From: Persicirhabdus sediminis
Lineage (GTDB): Bacteria; Verrucomicrobiota; Verrucomicrobiia; Verrucomicrobiales; Akkermansiaceae
NCBI RefSeq assembly: GCF_016595495.1
Contig: NZ_JAENIM010000009.1
Span: 124,001-188,000 of the forward strand
DNA length: 64,000 bases
Direction of reading: 5' to 3'
Positions 16,029 through 23,916 of this stretch are shown here, one piece after another. Within the stretch, counting starts at the first letter, position 1. Each line of letters opens with the position of its first letter. Below the pieces are notes generated by a model, which worked only from the letters and a program-made list of their open reading frames with translations, had not been told where the DNA came from and did not search any database. Both the position numbers and the translations under genes were made by a program.

Positions 16029-16733
16029 ATGATCACCTTTGTACCTACGCCTATTGGCAACCTATCAGACATCACTCTGCGCGCACTCGACTCACTGCGT
16101 GAGGCGGACATGATCTGCTGTGAAGATACCCGTCACTCGCGGCCACTGCTCAAGCACTTTGAAATTGATAAAACTTTGATTTCTCTGCACGACCACAACG
16201 AGGCTCAGCGTGTCGACGAGCTGATAGACAAAGCAACTAATGGAGCTAACATCGCCGTCATCTCAGACGCCGGCATGCCAATGGTCTCAGACCCCGGCTA
16301 CCGATTGATGCAAGCTGCGCTCAAACATGGCATTGCCGCCACCGTGCTGCCTGGTCCATCAGCAGTGCTCACCGCGCTCGCTGGCTCAGGATTCCCAACC
16401 CATGCATTTTTCTTTGGTGGCTTCCTTTCAGTAAAAAAAGGCAAACGTCGCACGGCGCTAGAAATTGCCTCACAGGCAGATTTTACCAGTCTATTTTTTG
16501 AGTCACCACATCGCATTGGCTCCACTTTAGAAATCATCGCTGACATCAATCCTGAATTGCCTGTATGTGTCGCCCGCGAGCTGAGCAAAAAATTTGAAAC
16601 CTACCACCGCGGCACAGCTGCTGAGGTGCATGCCTATTTCCAACAACGCAAAGCCAAAGGGGAAATTGTTCTGGTGATCAACAAAGAAGCCGAAGTCTTT
16701 CCAGCGGCCTCAGTCAATCCACCCGCTGTCTAG
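16029..16733 (+). CDS. rsmI: 16S rRNA 2'-O-methyltransferase RsmI
   Basis: This 234-aa SAM-dependent methyltransferase opens with VPTPIGNLSDITLRALDSL, followed by ADMICCEDTRHS, SDAGMPMVSDPGY and LPGPSAVLTALAGSG, all diagnostic of RsmI, which methylates C1402 of 16S rRNA. It ends shortly after the second half of the methyltransferase domain, at 234 aa against about 275-290 for the family, so the usual C-terminal extension is missing. The core active-site segments are present and the enzyme should be functional. It is the third gene of the lipoprotein operon and converges on the NUDIX gene. Confidence 0.9.
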   Translation: MITFVPTPIGNLSDITLRALDSLREADMICCEDTRHSRPLLKHFEIDKTLISLHDHNEAQRVDELIDKATNGANIAVISDAGMPMVSDPGYRLMQAALKHGIAATVLPGPSAVLTALAGSGFPTHAFFFGGFLSVKKGKRRTALEIASQADFTSLFFESPHRIGSTLEIIADINPELPVCVARELSKKFETYHRGTAAEVHAYFQQRKAKGEIVLVINKEAEVFPAASVNPPAV

Positions 16734-16751
16734 CTAATCACCAGCTAGGTG

Positions 16752-17171
16752 TTAGCTCAGTGGCTCAGTTTTCACCGGCGTGAGCCCACCGTCCTGCAGT
16801 ACTTCCTCCACAATCTTAGCGTCCGCCGCTGACCAATCGAGCCCGCTGAGTTGCTCAATTTCTAACCACTTCAGTTGTGCGTGTTCTAGCGCTTGCGGCT
16901 GGCTAGCTAGCTGACGACAATAATACGGCCACAGGCGGATTTTTATGTGTGGGTAGCTGTGAGTGACCGGCTGTAGTGGGCGGAAAATCGCCATATCACA
17001 GTCCAGTTCTTCAGCGATTTCTCTTTCCAGAGCAACTTGCTGGCTCTCGCCGTCATCAATTTTCCCACCGGGAAACTCCCAAGTACCCGCATTGCTTTGA
17101 TGGCTAGCACGTTGGCACGCTAGATATTGATTTTTTTCATTTACGATGATGGCACAAACAACCTCAACCAT
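16752..17171 (-). CDS. MutT-type NUDIX hydrolase
   Basis: This 139-aa protein contains a complete Nudix box: G-x5-E-x7-R-E-x-x-E-E-L at about residues 35-58 (starting GKIDDGE). VEVVCAIIVNEKNQYLACQR precedes it, as in MutT/8-oxo-dGTPases. The C-terminus holds TPVKTEPLS. Its likely job is cleansing oxidised nucleotides such as 8-oxo-dGTP. The ATG at 17171 is preferred over the GTG at 17177. It is a lone gene, convergent with rsmI and divergent from the MBL gene. Confidence 0.88.
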   Translation of the reverse strand: MVEVVCAIIVNEKNQYLACQRASHQSNAGTWEFPGGKIDDGESQQVALEREIAEELDCDMAIFRPLQPVTHSYPHIKIRLWPYYCRQLASQPQALEHAQLKWLEIEQLSGLDWSAADAKIVEEVLQDGGLTPVKTEPLS

Positions 17172-17285
17172 AAGCACAGTAACTACTGGCCAGCATTGCT
17201 AGACAAGGGAATTATCTTTCGGCAGCTGAAACTAGCCAAATCACCCAAATATAGGTATAGTATAAGTATCTCACCTACAACGACC

Positions 17286-18086
17286 ATGATTTTAGAAGAC
17301 GATCCACAGGACAGTTTGGCCAAAGCGATGCGCGGTCTCGCGCTCACGCCGGAGAGTTTATCGCAGCGCTCACACCTGTCGCTGGCTGACATCGAGCTGG
17401 CGCTAGCAGGCCAGGCACCGCTTGAGCTCATCAAGTCAGTCGCCGCTGCGCTACAGCTAAATACCACAGCATTTGACCGCCTAGCCCACCCCTATCCAGT
17501 GCCAGAGCTGCCTGATGCGGTGAAATGTTTCACCTCAGAATTTGGCCACCAAGGCGTCAATGCCTTCCTCATCCAGCTGGCGGACAAGGCGATATTGGTA
17601 GATACAGGCACCAGCGCCAGCGAGATTGCTAAATTCATGCGCGACCACAAGCTGGAGCTGCAAAACATCTTCATCACCCACCAACACCACGACCACATCG
17701 GCGGGCTCAAAGACCTGCCGCACGTGAATATTCAGTTCCCCGAGCACCTCAATGTTGGAGAGACGATTCCGCTAGATGATGACCATTCATTAGAAATCCT
17801 CGACGTGACAGGCCACGAAACATCTGGCCAGCTGGTCATTGCCCGCGCCTATCGCCTGCTAGGATTTGAAAAAGATATCTGCATTGTTGGCGACAGCCTG
17901 TTTGCTGGCTCAATGGGCGGCACGAGGAAAAATGAATTCTATCAAATGGCGGTGAAATCGCTCAATGACATGCTAGAAACCCTGCCCGCTGAGACTATTT
18001 TGTGCCCGGGTCACGGTCCACTAACAACGGTATTTGCCGAGCGCGAACGCAACCCATTTTATCGAGCAAAAGCCGTGTTATTCTAG
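17286..18086 (+). CDS. MBL-fold hydrolase with N-terminal HTH-like domain
   Basis: This 266-aa protein has two parts. Residues 10-60 look like an XRE-type helix-turn-helix (LTPESLSQRSHLSLADIELALAG). From residue 75 comes a metallo-beta-lactamase fold with the H-x-H-x-D-H variant HQHHDHIGGL, then D in VGDSLFAG and H in CPGHGPLT. These bind the zinc pair. The fusion with a DNA-binding-like domain is uncommon and the substrate cannot be predicted. The start at 17286 is the first ATG that gives the HTH-like start; the frame extends upstream to 17127. It probably acts in the cytosol. Confidence 0.8.
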   Translation: MILEDDPQDSLAKAMRGLALTPESLSQRSHLSLADIELALAGQAPLELIKSVAAALQLNTTAFDRLAHPYPVPELPDAVKCFTSEFGHQGVNAFLIQLADKAILVDTGTSASEIAKFMRDHKLELQNIFITHQHHDHIGGLKDLPHVNIQFPEHLNVGETIPLDDDHSLEILDVTGHETSGQLVIARAYRLLGFEKDICIVGDSLFAGSMGGTRKNEFYQMAVKSLNDMLETLPAETILCPGHGPLTTVFAERERNPFYRAKAVLF

Positions 18087-18167
18087 CCCAATAGCAATCA
18101 GCTAACTTGAACCTTGAATCCTCATGGCCGCCACCTAGCATGCCACTGCCAATCGCGCGCCATTACC

Positions 18168-19142
18168 ATGCCATTACTTGAGGTCAACCAGCTGAGTACC
18201 CGCTTCCATACCCGCAACGGAATTGTCCACGCGGTGGAAAACCTGTCCATGCAAGTCGGCCACGGTCAGACGCTAGGCATCGTCGGCGAATCTGGCTCGG
18301 GCAAATCAGTCTCCTGTTATTCGCTACTCGGGCTGATCCCCCAGCCTCCGGGAAAAATCCACTCAGGTAGCGCGATGTTTGATGGCACCGACCTGCTAAA
18401 AGCGAGCGAGCCCGAACTACAAAAAATCCGCGGCAAAAGGATCTCGATGATTTTTCAAGATCCCATGACATCGCTCAATCCCTACCTGAAGATTTCTACC
18501 CAGCTGATAGAGCCGCTAGAAATTCACCTAGGAATCACCGGCAAACCAGCACTAGAAGCCGCCATTGAATCTCTAGCTGAAGTTGGCATTCCCGAGCCAG
18601 AAAAACGCATCCACAGCTACCCACATGAATTTTCCGGTGGTATGCGTCAGCGTGTTATGATCGCCATGGCGCTGATCACCCGCCCCGAGCTGCTCATCTG
18701 TGACGAGCCAACCACCGCGTTAGATGTCACCGTTCAAAAACAAGTGCTAGACCTCATCAAGGCGCGGCAGAAAGAGCTCGGTACCGCTGTCATTCTCATC
18801 ACCCACGATCTCGCAGTCGTTAGCGAGTACTGCGATCACGTCAATGTCATGTACGCTGGCCGAGTCGTCGAAAGCGCGCCAGCTGACCTGCTTTTCAGCC
18901 ACCCACGCCACGCGTATACGCGCGCGCTGCTCAAGAGCATTCCAGCTAACCATAAGAAAGGTGAATCGCTCTACACCATCCCCGGCATGCCGCCTAACCT
19001 CAGTAACCCGCCAGCTGGATGTTCATTCCAGCCACGCAATACCTTAGGCAATGCCAAGCTCTGTGAAACATCTAGCCAGCCAGAATTGGTAGAAATTTCC
19101 CCACAACATTGGGTGCAAAACTGCCCAGGATGCCTCGCCTAA
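18168..19142 (+). CDS. OppD/DppD-type peptide ABC transporter ATPase
   Basis: This 324-aa ATPase starts LLEVNQLSTRFHTRNG as in the Opp/Dpp class. It has Walker A GESGSGKS, signature SGGMRQRV and Walker B LLICDEPTTALDVT. The C-terminal extension (from about residue 250) is the peptide-transport type, GCSFQPR with several cysteines and a final C-P-G-C. Such ATPases pair with OppF and two permeases, none of which is encoded nearby. The ATG at 18168 is chosen because the domain starts there. The transport partners may be elsewhere in the genome. Confidence 0.9.
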   Translation: MPLLEVNQLSTRFHTRNGIVHAVENLSMQVGHGQTLGIVGESGSGKSVSCYSLLGLIPQPPGKIHSGSAMFDGTDLLKASEPELQKIRGKRISMIFQDPMTSLNPYLKISTQLIEPLEIHLGITGKPALEAAIESLAEVGIPEPEKRIHSYPHEFSGGMRQRVMIAMALITRPELLICDEPTTALDVTVQKQVLDLIKARQKELGTAVILITHDLAVVSEYCDHVNVMYAGRVVESAPADLLFSHPRHAYTRALLKSIPANHKKGESLYTIPGMPPNLSNPPAGCSFQPRNTLGNAKLCETSSQPELVEISPQHWVQNCPGCLA

Positions 19143-19213
19143 CAAACCGATAGACTTTTACTTTCTAGCTTTTTAGCTGGCACCATGATAGATGCTGGCG
19201 CTAAATTGCTATC

Positions 19214-19915
19214 ATGTACAAGCAACTACTGTGCGGCTTGATCAGCTGTACGATTCTAACTCATGCTTCTGCAGAATACAGAACATGGACTAATAGCGAT
19301 GGAACCAAGACCTTCAAAGGTGAGTTCCAATCACAGGAAGGTGACAAAATCACCGTAAAAATGCATGGCGGTAAGAAGGTGACCTTCTCCGCTGACATGC
19401 TCAGCGAAGCCGATCTAGAATGGATCAAGCTAGCTAAAGAACAACAAGAGCTCAATGCCAAGCAAGATGCTGAGGTGGCCAAATACGCCAACTCAAAAAT
19501 GGGCACCGCGCTGAGCAAAAAGAAACTCAAAATCCTTGAAAGCAAGCGCTTTGCCTCCTACGAGATGACAAAATCTCCAGAGTACTTTCTACTCTACTTT
19601 TCTGCTAGTTGGTGAGGACCTTGCAAAACTTCAGCTCCACAGTTGGTGGAGAAATACAAAGAGTCTATCCAAAATAACAGTCAGGTTGAAATGATTCACA
19701 TCAGCCGCGACAGAGATAAATCAGCAGCCCTCGATTGGGCAAAACAAGAATCTTTCCCGTGGCCAACTTACCTTCCGGGCGATACGCCAGATGACATCTG
19801 GAATCTCAAAGCCACTTTTGTCCCATTTTATTGTTTGGTTGATAGAGACGGAAATAAATTAGCTGAAGGGTCAGCTGCCTGTTTCAAAAAAATCAAAGAA
19901 CTCAGCGGCAACTAA
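19214..19915 (+). CDS. secreted SHD1-thioredoxin fusion, probable selenoprotein (UGA at 19613)
   Basis: Read as one frame this codes 233 aa. Residues 1-20 are a signal peptide. Residues 22-75 are an SHD1-like domain (YRTWTNSDGTKTFKGEF then LSEADLEWI), followed by a lysine-rich linker and a thioredoxin domain. Codon 134 is TGA, and the context is S-A-S-W-(UGA)-G-P-C-K, so the stop replaces the first cysteine of W-C-G-P-C exactly. The two halves (19214-19615 and 19616-19915) share the frame and no other stop occurs between them. A hairpin at 19635-19651 fits a SECIS. The best reading is selenocysteine. A nonsense mutation or sequencing error is the alternative, with the cysteine-to-UGA match arguing against chance. 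Confidence 0.75.
19635..19651 (+). promoter_or_regulatory. candidate SECIS hairpin
   Basis: A 6-bp perfect stem (19635-19640 with 19646-19651) has a 5-nt loop AGTTG. The loop starts 25 nt after the UGA at 19613-19615 and has a G in its second position followed by U. Bacterial SECIS elements are small stem-loops within the coding region, whose loop is placed roughly 16-37 nt after the UGA with a G among its first two bases. The fit is good, though the stem is short. Confidence 0.6.
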
Positions 19916-19930
19916 CAAATGAGTTACTCT

Positions 19931-19960
19931 CTAGCCAGCTGGAAATTTCTAGCTGGCTAG
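19931..19960. repeat. inverted repeat built on CTAGCCAGCT
   Basis: CTAGCCAGCT at 19931-19940 pairs with AGCTGGCTAG at 19951-19960 around a 10-nt loop. It lies between the selenoprotein gene and the convergent recF stop codon. There is no T tract, so intrinsic termination is not shown. Confidence 0.6.
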
Positions 19961-19967
19961 CAATCCA

Positions 19968-21029
19968 TTATTCTATCAGCTCGCATACTCCTGAGCTCAC
20001 CCGATAGCGTGGTGCCTCAGTATAGGTGCCGTCTAACCAGTCTAGATTGGTAGTGGTGATCAACTTCTGCGCCTGCTCAGGAAGTCTAGCAAACACAGCA
20101 TTGCGCCGCTGAGTATCTAGCTCACCAAAGATGTCATCCAGCAGATAGACTGGCAATTTCCCCCGCGCCTGCTGCAGCAGCTCACCTTGGGCTAACTTGA
20201 GAGCCAGCGCAATTGTGCGCTGTTGCCCTTCGCTAGCAAAATCACCCGCCGGCATACCATTGATCGTTAGCTTCAGCTCATCACGGTGCGGGCCCACCAC
20301 CGTCTGCCCAAGCCGCCGTTCGCGCTGTTCTGTCATTTGTAAATTCTCCGCTAGATCATCACCAGATCCAGATTGATAGCTCAGCGCCAATGTCTCATTG
20401 CCCGCGCTGATGCTGCGCTGCACATCGCCAGCTAGCTCGCTGAGCCGCTCAACCATTTCGCTGCGTTGCTGGCTGATCAGCTGGCCATTTTCTATCAATA
20501 TCTGCGCGTAAGCATCCAACTCAGCCTGCGAGCTTCGCTGATCTTTGAGCAAGTGGTTGCGAGATTTCAGCGCACGCTGGTAGCGCACCAGCGCCACTCG
20601 GTATTCCAGGCTCAGCTGGCTGCCGATGAAGTCGAGGTAGCGACGACGCACGCTGCCACTGCCGCGGATCAGCTCGATGTCTTCATTGCCCATCCACACG
20701 ATCAGCCCGCCAGCGGCTAGATACTCAGCTTGGCGATCTACCGGCTCACCTTCCACCTGCAATTTCATGCCCGCATGCGACGAGTAGCGAATTTGCAGCT
20801 CAGAATCCCAACACGAGCCAGCCACTCCCAGCTCGTTATTTTCAAATTTCACCATGTGGGAATTTCGCCCCGCACGAGGTGAATGCAGCCGCACCAGCAT
20901 GCAAACTGCCTCCAGAATCGACGTTTTCCCCTGCGCATTATCCCCTACAAATAAGGCGCCAGACGCGTTCATTTCGAGCGACAAAGACTCAAAACAACGG
21001 AAGTTCATCAGGCGCAGTTGCGAAATCAT
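19968..21029 (-). CDS. recF: RecF recombination protein
   Basis: This 353-aa SMC-like ATPase starts MISQLRLMNFRCFESLSLEM and has the Walker A GDNAQGKTS (residues 29-37). A central segment with GSVRRRYLDFIGSQL follows, then VVGPHRDELKLTINGMPAGDFASEGQQRTIALALKLAQ, the RecF signature, and Walker B YLLDDIFGELD near residue 290. RecF loads RecA at gaps with RecO and RecR. The gene stands alone, not in a dnaA-dnaN-recF cluster. It diverges from the downstream ECF sigma gene, with starts 97 bp apart. Confidence 0.93.
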   Translation of the reverse strand: MISQLRLMNFRCFESLSLEMNASGALFVGDNAQGKTSILEAVCMLVRLHSPRAGRNSHMVKFENNELGVAGSCWDSELQIRYSSHAGMKLQVEGEPVDRQAEYLAAGGLIVWMGNEDIELIRGSGSVRRRYLDFIGSQLSLEYRVALVRYQRALKSRNHLLKDQRSSQAELDAYAQILIENGQLISQQRSEMVERLSELAGDVQRSISAGNETLALSYQSGSGDDLAENLQMTEQRERRLGQTVVGPHRDELKLTINGMPAGDFASEGQQRTIALALKLAQGELLQQARGKLPVYLLDDIFGELDTQRRNAVFARLPEQAQKLITTTNLDWLDGTYTEAPRYRVSSGVCELIE

Positions 21030-21125
21030 GCCCGAAGCTAGCCAGCTGGGAAAAAATTTACAGTCATGATTTCAAAAGATTCGAGCAACTTCTGCGTTGC
21101 CACGGTGTTCTTTCTAAATCATAAG

Positions 21126-21782
21126 ATGAGTGTAAGTTTAGCAAATACCCGTACGATAACTCAACCCATGATGTCCGCTCTCTCAGAATCTTCCAGCTCA
21201 AGCCCACGAGATCAGGAAAATGAGATAGACGTGGCATTGATGTTGCGTGTCAAAGACGGCGATGAAAATGCCTTTGCTCAGCTCATCGAGCGCCACCAGC
21301 ACGCCGTGGTAGGCACCGTGGCCAAGATGCTCGGTAATAGCTCAGAATCCGAAGACATTGCCCAGCAGGTATTCATCCGCCTGTGGAAAAGCGCCAGCCG
21401 GTACAAGGTGAAAGCAAAATTCACCACCTACCTGTACACCATCGCGCGCAACCTCGTCTTCAACGAAAGCCGGCGCAAAAGCCGCAAAAAAGAATTCTCC
21501 ATCGAAGAACGCGAAGACGAACACCACCTGCAAGCTGCCGACGAATCCAGCCTCGACCCCAAACAACAAGCTCTGCAAAACGAGCTGCAATCAGCCGTCG
21601 ACAAAGCCATTCAGAATTTGCCAGAAAAACAACGCCTCGCCGTTGTCCTGCGCCGCTACGAAAATATGCCCTACGAGGAAATTGCCGACATCCTCGAGCT
21701 CAGTATCTCCGCCGTCAAAAGCCAGCTGTTCCGCGCCCGCACCACCCTGCGCGACGAACTCGCCAAATATCTCGACCAATAA
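21126..21782 (+). CDS. ECF-type sigma factor
   Basis: This sigma-70 family protein of about 218 aa has region 2 (residues 40-115: ALMLRVKDGDENAFAQLIERH then IAQQVFIRLWKSASRY) and region 4 (about 160-215: IQNLPEKQRLAVVLRRYENMPYEEIADILELSISAVKSQLFRARTTLR). It lacks regions 1 and 3, so it is an ECF factor. The N-terminus is low in conservation, and ATGs at 21168 or 21171 are possible starts. No anti-sigma gene is adjacent. It diverges from recF and is followed by a repeat-rich gap. Confidence 0.88.
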   Translation: MSVSLANTRTITQPMMSALSESSSSSPRDQENEIDVALMLRVKDGDENAFAQLIERHQHAVVGTVAKMLGNSSESEDIAQQVFIRLWKSASRYKVKAKFTTYLYTIARNLVFNESRRKSRKKEFSIEEREDEHHLQAADESSLDPKQQALQNELQSAVDKAIQNLPEKQRLAVVLRRYENMPYEEIADILELSISAVKSQLFRARTTLRDELAKYLDQ

Positions 21783-22030
21783 GCTAGCTGGTTAGATAAA
21801 TTTACCAGCCTAGCTCTCTCTCGCCCCTTCAGGGCTTATTGCTTATTTTTGGGCAATCCCCCCAGACCTGCGGCTAGGCCTTCAGCCTTACCTTGCTCTG
21901 GGCTGCAATCTCTCGGTCCTTCGGACCTTTTCCCAGCAATCTAAACATCGTGATCGTTAGCAAAATCTAGCAGAAGAAGGGCCCTTCACTCCCATTATCT
22001 ATCCAGCTACTTCCTTCTAGCTCCTTGCTC

Positions 22031-22053
22031 ACCACTGGGCCGAAGGTCCATAA
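22031..22053. repeat. 23-bp direct repeat, copy 1
   Basis: The 23-bp block beginning ACCACTGGGCCGAAGG occurs here and again at 22152-22174, flanking the 13-bp tandem array. The preceding bases are also similar, which suggests the whole block was duplicated with the array. Confidence 0.7.
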
Positions 22054-22057
22054 ATCT

Positions 22058-22148
22058 CTCCAGCTACTTCCTCCAGCTACTTCCTCCAGCTACTTACTCC
22101 AGCTACTTACTCCAGCTACTTACTCCAGCTACTTACTCCAGCTACTTG
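22058..22148. repeat. 13-bp tandem array, seven units
   Basis: Units of CTCCAGCTACTTC/A begin at 22058, 22071, 22084, 22097, 22110, 22123 and 22136. A looser relative lies just upstream near 22010. All units carry CCAGCTA, the reverse complement of TAGCTGG seen in the 14-bp array at 36265. Confidence 0.85.
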
Positions 22149-22151
22149 CTT

Positions 22152-22174
22152 ACCACTGGGCCGAAGGTCCATAA
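22152..22174. repeat. 23-bp direct repeat, copy 2
   Basis: This is the second copy of the 23-bp block at 22031-22053, on the right side of the 13-bp array. Confidence 0.7.
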
Positions 22175-22327
22175 GAACAAAGCCCAGGGCTTCAGCCCTG
22201 GGAACCGCCCACCAGAAAATCAGCCTGCTGAAAGTAGGCCAGAAGCGCCGAATCTGAACCTCTTCTATCTAGCTAAGATCACTTGGGCTCCCCGCGAGTC
22301 CACTAGATAGGTAACCTGAGCTAGTAG

Positions 22328-23260
22328 CTAATCACTGCATGGATTTTTACTACCCTTGTTATCCCTATCAATGGTGACATCGTTTACATGATCATAAATA
22401 ACATTTGCGTCTTTGAAGTCTATCTCAAACTCGTTAGAATTCACTACAGCTTCTACAGTTAGACTTTGCAACTTTGTGCTTCGATTAACGGTTAACTCAT
22501 CCCCCATATAGGCCTGATATTTAATACTCTTTGGCAATTTAATCCCCCCCTCAACAGCTGGCACCTCATCCCAATCAGCATACTCGAATATTTGTGTAGA
22601 ATCATCAGACTCATAATGCTTCTTCATTTTAGAAATACTGAATGGGTCAAAAGTTCCAGTGAAATCATACCTAACTATTTTACCATTTGAATCTTTGCGT
22701 ATTACATAAAAACCACTTTCAGTCCTGACTATTTCAGGTGACTCAAATGACTCATTTTGTAAGCTGATACTAAACAGGTCAGGACTTGCATAAGTATAAA
22801 AGGCTTCTACAGCAGCATCTGGTAATAGGAATTCATACACAGACAGGGGATTACTGATCACCTCAAACTCAGGCTTTTTAAACAACGTTTTATCAGTGAT
22901 TGCGCCCCATGCATATCCGTCGTCCTCCCTATAAAAATAATAATTCTCACCGTTAAACGTTGCCTTACGATAACCTGAGCTGATCTTTGTATCTTCAAAA
23001 TACACTTTGATAGAAAACTTATCTCCAGAAAATATATGTTCACCAATTACATTGTACGAATCTGGTAGATGAGGAGAATTAATCAAATCTTTCATGTACG
23101 GCGACAATCTAACATCAGTAATAACCGTATACTTTAATGGTTTTATATTAGATAGATTTTTTAGCATCGACCTAGCTGATCCCTCATCTACTAGATCAGC
23201 ATTACAGCTAATATTCCCCACTAGCAGGCCCAATACAGAAATGCACCATTGTTTTGTCAT
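22328..23260 (-). CDS. secreted AT-rich protein of unknown family
   Basis: The ATG at 23260 gives 310 aa with a signal peptide (MTKQWCISVLGLLVGNISC-type start, cleavage near residue 22 or a lipobox-like cysteine). The mature part is beta-rich and polar, for example YRKATFNGENYYFYREDDG and KLPKSIKYQAYMGDEL, with no domain I recognise. A LolA/LolB-like sorting fold is conceivable from the strand pattern but is not supported by a motif. Codon use is clearly more AT-rich than in the neighbouring genes, suggesting recent acquisition or relaxed selection. It stands alone among repeats. Confidence 0.6.
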   Translation of the reverse strand: MTKQWCISVLGLLVGNISCNADLVDEGSARSMLKNLSNIKPLKYTVITDVRLSPYMKDLINSPHLPDSYNVIGEHIFSGDKFSIKVYFEDTKISSGYRKATFNGENYYFYREDDGYAWGAITDKTLFKKPEFEVISNPLSVYEFLLPDAAVEAFYTYASPDLFSISLQNESFESPEIVRTESGFYVIRKDSNGKIVRYDFTGTFDPFSISKMKKHYESDDSTQIFEYADWDEVPAVEGGIKLPKSIKYQAYMGDELTVNRSTKLQSLTVEAVVNSNEFEIDFKDANVIYDHVNDVTIDRDNKGSKNPCSD

Positions 23261-23420
23261 AATAATACATGCTGTCATACAGAACCAAGATTAGCCTAGC
23301 AAGTAAAACAAAATAATCCTACGCTAATTCGTTAGTAGTACTCACAGCAAGTTAACAACACATGTAGCTAACATTCCAGCTAGCTTGCTTTCTTTTCGTT
23401 GAGCTAGAGCAAGTAGCTCA

Positions 23421-23717
23421 GTAAACTTAGCAAAAAAAGTCCTCTCCCTGCTTCAACAAACAAAACCTAACACAAACGCTAAACTTCCAGCCACTGTCAT
23501 CCGCGCCAAAGCTTTGTTATCCCTGAATCACAATACTAGCCGACGTTACCTCTACGAACGCGTGGGCCTAGACGTCTCGCCGAATCCAATCAGCGCCCGC
23601 GGCAACAACAAAGTACCATGCTCAGGCATCTTCATTGGTGCCGATATCGATCCTGAAGAAATCCTCAGCATCACACGGGAATACCTCCACCCAGAGTGCT
23701 ATTTGGCAGTAAAATGA
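23421..23717 (+). pseudogene. CobW-like C-terminal remnant
   Basis: From about 23421 the frame reads through LPATVIRAKALLSL, then RRYLYERVGLDV, and GIFIGADIDPEEI before stopping at 23717. This order matches the C-terminal domain of CobW/G3E GTPases (P-x-x-V-I-R-A-K-G, then an F-I-G-x-D-x-D strand). The upstream GTPase domain is absent, since a stop lies at 23400-23402. Only TTG at 23514 could start the open part. It is probably the tail of a deleted gene; the identification is by motif and could be wrong. Confidence 0.4.
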
Positions 23718-23803
23718 ACTATCCCCCGATCTATCTCTTCAAGCGGCAGATCAGTTAGGCATCCTAACTTCATTTCACTGCGAGCCATGTCCAGATATAA
23801 CAA

Positions 23804-23916
23804 TACGCCGAAGGCGTGAAACAGCCTAGCCTATGGTAAGGCAGCCCCAAAGGGGCAACGCAACCATAGGGTATCGCAGGCCATGGCATAGGAGCTCTGC
23901 AAGAGCGAGACAGCGT
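23804..23916 (-). repeat. inverted, diverged copy of the 243-bp repeat
   Basis: Read on the minus strand it carries the same landmarks as the direct copies: TCTCGCTCTTGCAGAGCT, a middle palindromic block, TAGGCTAGGCTGTT and a TACGCC-type terminal palindrome. The central block differs, so it is an older relative. Confidence 0.55.

Larger units (their letters stand above)
21783..22327. other. repeat-rich stretch without genes
   Basis: This 545-bp gap has no credible ORF. It holds several hairpin-prone GC blocks such as one at 21823-21834 and GGTCCTTCGGACC-type palindromes near 21915-21930, a 13-bp tandem array, a flanking 23-bp direct duplication, and a short CCCAGGGCTTCAGCCCTGGG palindrome near 22183-22202. 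These look like palindromic repeat elements of this genome. Confidence 0.6.

Noticed and set aside
19613-19615. UGA read as tryptophan
   Set aside because: Several other genes here end with TGA as a normal stop (for example at 27566-27568), so a code change is not supported.
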